Assembly (NCBI GenBank): GCA_031373665.1 | Contig: JANMMZ010000038.1 | Location: forward strand, 9,367 to 73,366 | Reading direction: 5' to 3' | Source: M3007 sp031373665 | GTDB taxonomy: Bacteria; Bacteroidota; Bacteroidia; Chitinophagales; Saprospiraceae | Length of the DNA stretch: 64,000 bases | Shown: in pieces, positions 61,693 to 64,000 of the stretch | How the letters are laid out: every line of letters begins with the position of its first letter | Numbering within the stretch: position 1 is the first letter of the stretch | Position numbers and translations under genes: made by a program | Notes under the pieces: generated by a model | What the model saw: the letters and a program-made list of their open reading frames with translations, nothing else | What the model was told of the DNA's origin: nothing | Databases searched by the model: none

Positions 61693-61766
61693 TCGGATCA
61701 ACGGGATTCGAACCTGTGACCTCCACGATGTCAACGTGGCGCTCTAACCAACTGAGCTATGACCCG
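61693..61766 (-). tRNA. tRNA-Val (GAC)
   Basis: A 74-nt cloverleaf. Acceptor CGGGTCA/TGATCCG (one G-U), anticodon stem CCACG/CGTGG, loop TTGACAT giving GAC, discriminator A. The T stem ACAGG/CCCGT has one A-C mismatch. It is the first gene of the tRNA/four-helix-bundle unit. Confidence 0.9.
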
Positions 61767-61784
61767 AATCACGCTTTCGGGCGG

Positions 61785-61817
61785 CAAAGTTACGATGACT
61801 TTATCTATATTTGCAAA
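61785..61817 (-). promoter_or_regulatory. Consensus promoter of the tRNA-Val unit
   Basis: On the minus strand TTTG (61817-61814) and TAACTTTG (61792-61785) are spaced by 21 bases. It overlaps a plus-strand promoter-like box at 61806-61813 facing the other way. Confidence 0.75.
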
Positions 61818-61878
61818 TAATTTGAAATGTACCACGAAAAAAATACACCTTATGTATTAAAATCAAATAGAGTCGCTT

Positions 61879-61886
61879 TACCTTTG
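61879..61886 (+). promoter_or_regulatory. Promoter -7 element of the EAD-TIR gene
   Basis: TACCTTTG ends 62 bases before the ATG at 61949. A second box, TATATTTG at 61806-61813, is an alternative farther upstream. Confidence 0.5.
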
Positions 61887-61948
61887 ACACCTTTGTAAGA
61901 TTATACTCACTCGGGTGCTTGAAAAACCACCATTTATTAAATTTCCGC

Positions 61949-62764
61949 ATGAAAGAACAAATCTTTAAACTTATTGGAGAAGGTAAGACCGAGGAAGCCC
62001 TCAAATTGTTGGTCGAGGCTGACAGCAGTGCAATACTATTGCAAGCAAGGTTCAACAACGGTAAGAAGCAATATAATCAAAATCTGATTGATTACAGCGA
62101 GTGGGGTCGGATCCAAGCCTCTGTCAACAACGGTGCTTTGGAGATGGCGGGTTCTTTGAGGCCGGGCACTGGTAGCGGTGGTACTGGTGCCACAGGCTCA
62201 TCGTCGGCTGGAGCCGCCACGCACAAGGTTTTTATATCATACAACCACAATGACGCCTTTGCCATGCGGGCTGTCAAGGCGCACTTGGAAGACAACGGTA
62301 TTCAAGTATTTGTGGATATTCAAGACATGGGTGTGGGTGAAAACATTCAGGCTTTTATTGACAAGGCCTTCAAGGAAACACAAATCATCTTGTCTATTGT
62401 GTCTGAAAACAGCCTAAAATCAGGGTGGGTGAACAAAGAGTTGAGTGCTACCTTTTTATTTGCCCGTTTTGGGTCGAAGTGGCTTCCAGTGTTGTTGGAT
62501 CAAAAATGTTTTGATTCTGGTTTTTACAACGATGCCTTGGATGGTTTTGATGAGAAAAAAGCCGCTATCCAAGAAAACATCAAGAAAGCCTTGGAAAAAG
62601 GCCGAGGCATTGAGCCATTTACGGATGAACTGACGCGGATCAATGACCTAAGCAATGATTTTGGAAAAACGATTCAGAATCTAAAAAACCACCTGTCTGT
62701 GGATGTTAGTGGAAAATTGTTTGATTCTGGTATGGGTGCAGTGGTACGAGCCATCAAGTCCTGA
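61949..62764 (+). CDS. EAD-TIR protein, predicted NAD-consuming effector
   Basis: 271 residues from the ATG at 61949; the 30-bp extension to 61919 would need a TTG. Residues 1-65 (MKEQIFKLIGEGKTEEALKL ... NLIDYSEWGRIQASVNNGAL) are a helical effector-associated domain of the EAD11-like type, an adaptor that pairs death-like effectors with sensor proteins in bacterial conflict systems. A Gly/Ser/Thr linker follows (~70-90). The TIR domain starts at HKVFISYNHNDAFAMRAVKA. The catalytic Glu of TIR NADases is present in SGWVNKELSATF (Glu164). The last ~60 residues are helical. The stop overlaps the next start by 1 bp (TGATG), so they are coupled. A matching EAD-containing sensor is not in the window. 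Confidence 0.82.
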   Translation: MKEQIFKLIGEGKTEEALKLLVEADSSAILLQARFNNGKKQYNQNLIDYSEWGRIQASVNNGALEMAGSLRPGTGSGGTGATGSSSAGAATHKVFISYNHNDAFAMRAVKAHLEDNGIQVFVDIQDMGVGENIQAFIDKAFKETQIILSIVSENSLKSGWVNKELSATFLFARFGSKWLPVLLDQKCFDSGFYNDALDGFDEKKAAIQENIKKALEKGRGIEPFTDELTRINDLSNDFGKTIQNLKNHLSVDVSGKLFDSGMGAVVRAIKS

Positions 62765-63610
62765 TGAAACGCTGGTGGTATCGGCTATTGGCTACTTTGG
62801 GTGGCTTTGTCGTGGTATTTCTTTTGTACCTCAACATAAGGCTTTATGATACCCCCCAATGCTTCACGCTGGTAGGTGGTCGCACTTTGAATGAGGATGT
62901 TTTTCAGCAATTAAGATATTTGAAGCGGGTGATCCACGAGGATCATGCCGCAGAAGACATGCAGATCCTCTACCCAGAGGGCTTTGTGTTTATGCATGCA
63001 TTGTATGCCTTGGCTTGGTGTGATATTTTGAAAGACCTCCCTCCCGATGGTATGTATTGGCAAGAAGGGATGCATTGCTCATAGTTATGACTTGGCCCGA
63101 GATCAAAACCTAGAAAAAAGCAGGGGTGCATCGCAAGCGTTAATTTTATATTTCATGTGGGAAATAGATGCTGAATTTGGAGCCTCTCAATATCGGCAGT
63201 TTAGGGATCAATTTTTAGGTTATCGGTTGGGTTTACCGGGTATTCGAGAATATCCTAGCACCAGCCTTGGATTGGGAGACGTGGATTCGGGGCCTATTGT
63301 AATAGGCATTGGTGGAGCGGCTTCTATTACGAGTATCAAGACGGCCTTGAGGTACCAAGATTACGAATTGGCACTGGCCTTGTACCAAGGCGTGTCGGCT
63401 TGCTTGTTTCCAAGTACGGATGCCAACGACAAACGCTACTTACTTGGAAAACTCCCCATTTTGGATGCCTTTATGGGCTGGGTTAGTGCTGATATGTGCC
63501 ATACCCAAGGGGTGAATCTCCCCAATTGGCGGTGGAAATGTCAACTAATTTCAGGATTGACAGGTCTCCTATGGATCATTTTTTTGTATTGGCAGAGAAA
63601 AAATAATTAG
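62764..63610 (+). pseudogene. Frameshifted membrane protein coupled to EAD-TIR
   Basis: Two frames make one protein. The first (62764-63084, 106 residues) starts MKRWWYRLLATLGGFVVVFL, a membrane helix. The second, one base ahead, runs to 63610 and ends in another helix (SGLTGLLWIIFLYWQRKNN). The join lies at about 63050-63085, near GGGATGCATTGCTCATAG; one extra base there would explain it. The fused product (~280 residues) has both ends in the membrane and a central segment, STSLGLGDVDSGPIVIGIGG, followed by helical pairs, like alpha/alpha-toroid proteins. I do not recognise a named family. It could be a real pseudogene, a sequencing error or a programmed +1 shift. Confidence 0.6.
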
Positions 63611-63693
63611 CGTATATTTTTGCAAATGGTTATCTTTGTATAGGGCTTCCCTGTAAAATCTGTTTTTAGAAGTTTTGGGTGAAAGCCAAGGGG
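63611..63693 (+). other. Intergenic with two promoter-like boxes
   Basis: TATTTTTG at 63615-63622 and TATCTTTG at 63631-63638 both fit TAnnTTTG and point to the right, into the structured segment that follows. Neither has a well-placed -33 TTTG. Confidence 0.4.
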
Positions 63694-63794
63694 GTTTGGG
63701 GGCGGCTGCACCGCCCCCAAACCTCATCCCCCGAAGAGCCGCCGAGTACAATCCCGCCGATAGGGAAACCGTAGGTCGGGAAGGCGCGATGAGG
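63694..63794 (+). ncRNA. GC-rich, strongly structured segment, candidate non-coding RNA
   Basis: A perfect 12-bp hairpin (GTTTGGGGGCGG / CCGCCCCCAAAC, 5-nt loop, 63694-63722) is followed by a second structure closed by CCTCATC (63722-63728) and GATGAGG (63788-63794), with inner stem CCCG/CGGG. The segment is far richer in GC than its surroundings and has promoter boxes upstream, but no T-run. No known RNA class is recognised. It could instead be a mobile-element end. Confidence 0.3.
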
Positions 63795-63868
63795 GGCAAA
63801 ATTTGTTTCGGTTATCCGGTGATTGTAAGTTTTTGTTCAATGCTATCGCACGATTAGGGCATTTTATG

Positions 63869-64000
63869 TATCTTTGTGTGGGCGTTTTTGTAGGTGCGTC
63901 TATCCATGAGCAACGATAAAACGAAATTCCCAACTGACAGAAATCATCAACTTCTACAATCAATATCACAAAGATAAAGTGGACAGATTTAAACAGTTTT
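63869..64000 (+). other. Promoter box and start of an unresolved reading frame at the right edge
   Basis: TATCTTTG at about 63869-63876 is followed by ATG at 63906. That frame stops after 23 codons. The next frame, opening after a TGA at 63907, reads QLTEIINFYNQYHKDKVDRF to the edge and looks like protein. A gene with a frameshift or non-ATG start may begin here; I cannot identify it. Confidence 0.25.

Noticed and set aside
63675..63857. Plus-strand open frame over the GC-rich segment, with a counterpart on the minus strand (63569-63799)
   Set aside because: Composition follows the hairpins, it resembles no protein, and the structure explains the lack of stops.

Overview
The window looks like chromosomal DNA of a Bacteroidota species. 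The evidence is: SusC/SusD pairs, Por-type (T9SS) C-terminal sorting domains, DUF4295 next to ribosomal proteins L28 and L33, a type III glutamine synthetase, DUF3857 proteins, and many promoters with the Bacteroidota -7 motif TAnnTTTG. An environmental member near Saprospiria or Chitinophagia is my inference; no rRNA gene is present to test it. Coding density is high. I see no prophage, complete insertion sequence, CRISPR array or plasmid replication gene.

Layout. 1-7 kb: a truncated GHL10-type glycosidase, an APH-fold sugar kinase, hemA, a sugar nucleotidyltransferase and a secreted S8 protease whose catalytic Asp is Glu. 7-8 kb: tRNA-Arg, then rpmB, rpmG and a DUF4295 gene closed by a terminator. 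8-14 kb: two DUF3857/transglutaminase-fold proteins, a ComEC-like metallo-beta-lactamase protein, SUI1 and a binding-protein lipoprotein. 15-19 kb: a sugar kinase plus L-lactate dehydrogenase operon and a DUF4197 protein. 19-22 kb: glnN with a long leader, followed by an intergenic region rich in hairpins and repeats. 22-28 kb: an ABC ATPase, a sigma factor, and a glsA-glsB-ABC exporter operon that would make glycine lipids and possibly flip them. 28-33 kb: NhaC antiporter, CBS/CorC protein, a receptor-like adenylate cyclase preceded by a small inverted-repeat element, and a methyltransferase whose 3' end lies in a repeat.

33.5-50.6 kb is a polysaccharide utilisation locus on the minus strand. 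It has a membrane-tethered propeller/Y_Y_Y/LuxR regulator, a surface glycoamylase-family (GH144-type) enzyme with a sorting domain, a six-module binding protein, a second GH144-type enzyme fused to an esterase, a GH3 beta-glucosidase, SusC and SusD. Together they suggest growth on a beta-1,2-glucan-like, perhaps acylated, polymer: surface cleavage and binding, SusCD import, then periplasmic de-esterification and hydrolysis to glucose.

50.7-55.5 kb holds housekeeping and transport genes (NlpC/P60, symporter plus omega-amidase, rfbC-fur-rbfA). 56-61 kb has two large coupled surface proteins. 61.2-61.8 kb is a tRNA-Val / four-helix-bundle / tRNA-Pro unit. From 61.8 kb to the right edge comes an accessory stretch: an EAD-TIR putative NADase coupled to a frameshifted membrane protein, then a GC-rich, strongly structured intergenic segment. 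The best candidates for something undescribed are the EAD-TIR unit, the glycine-lipid/exporter operon and the esterase-fused GH144 locus.
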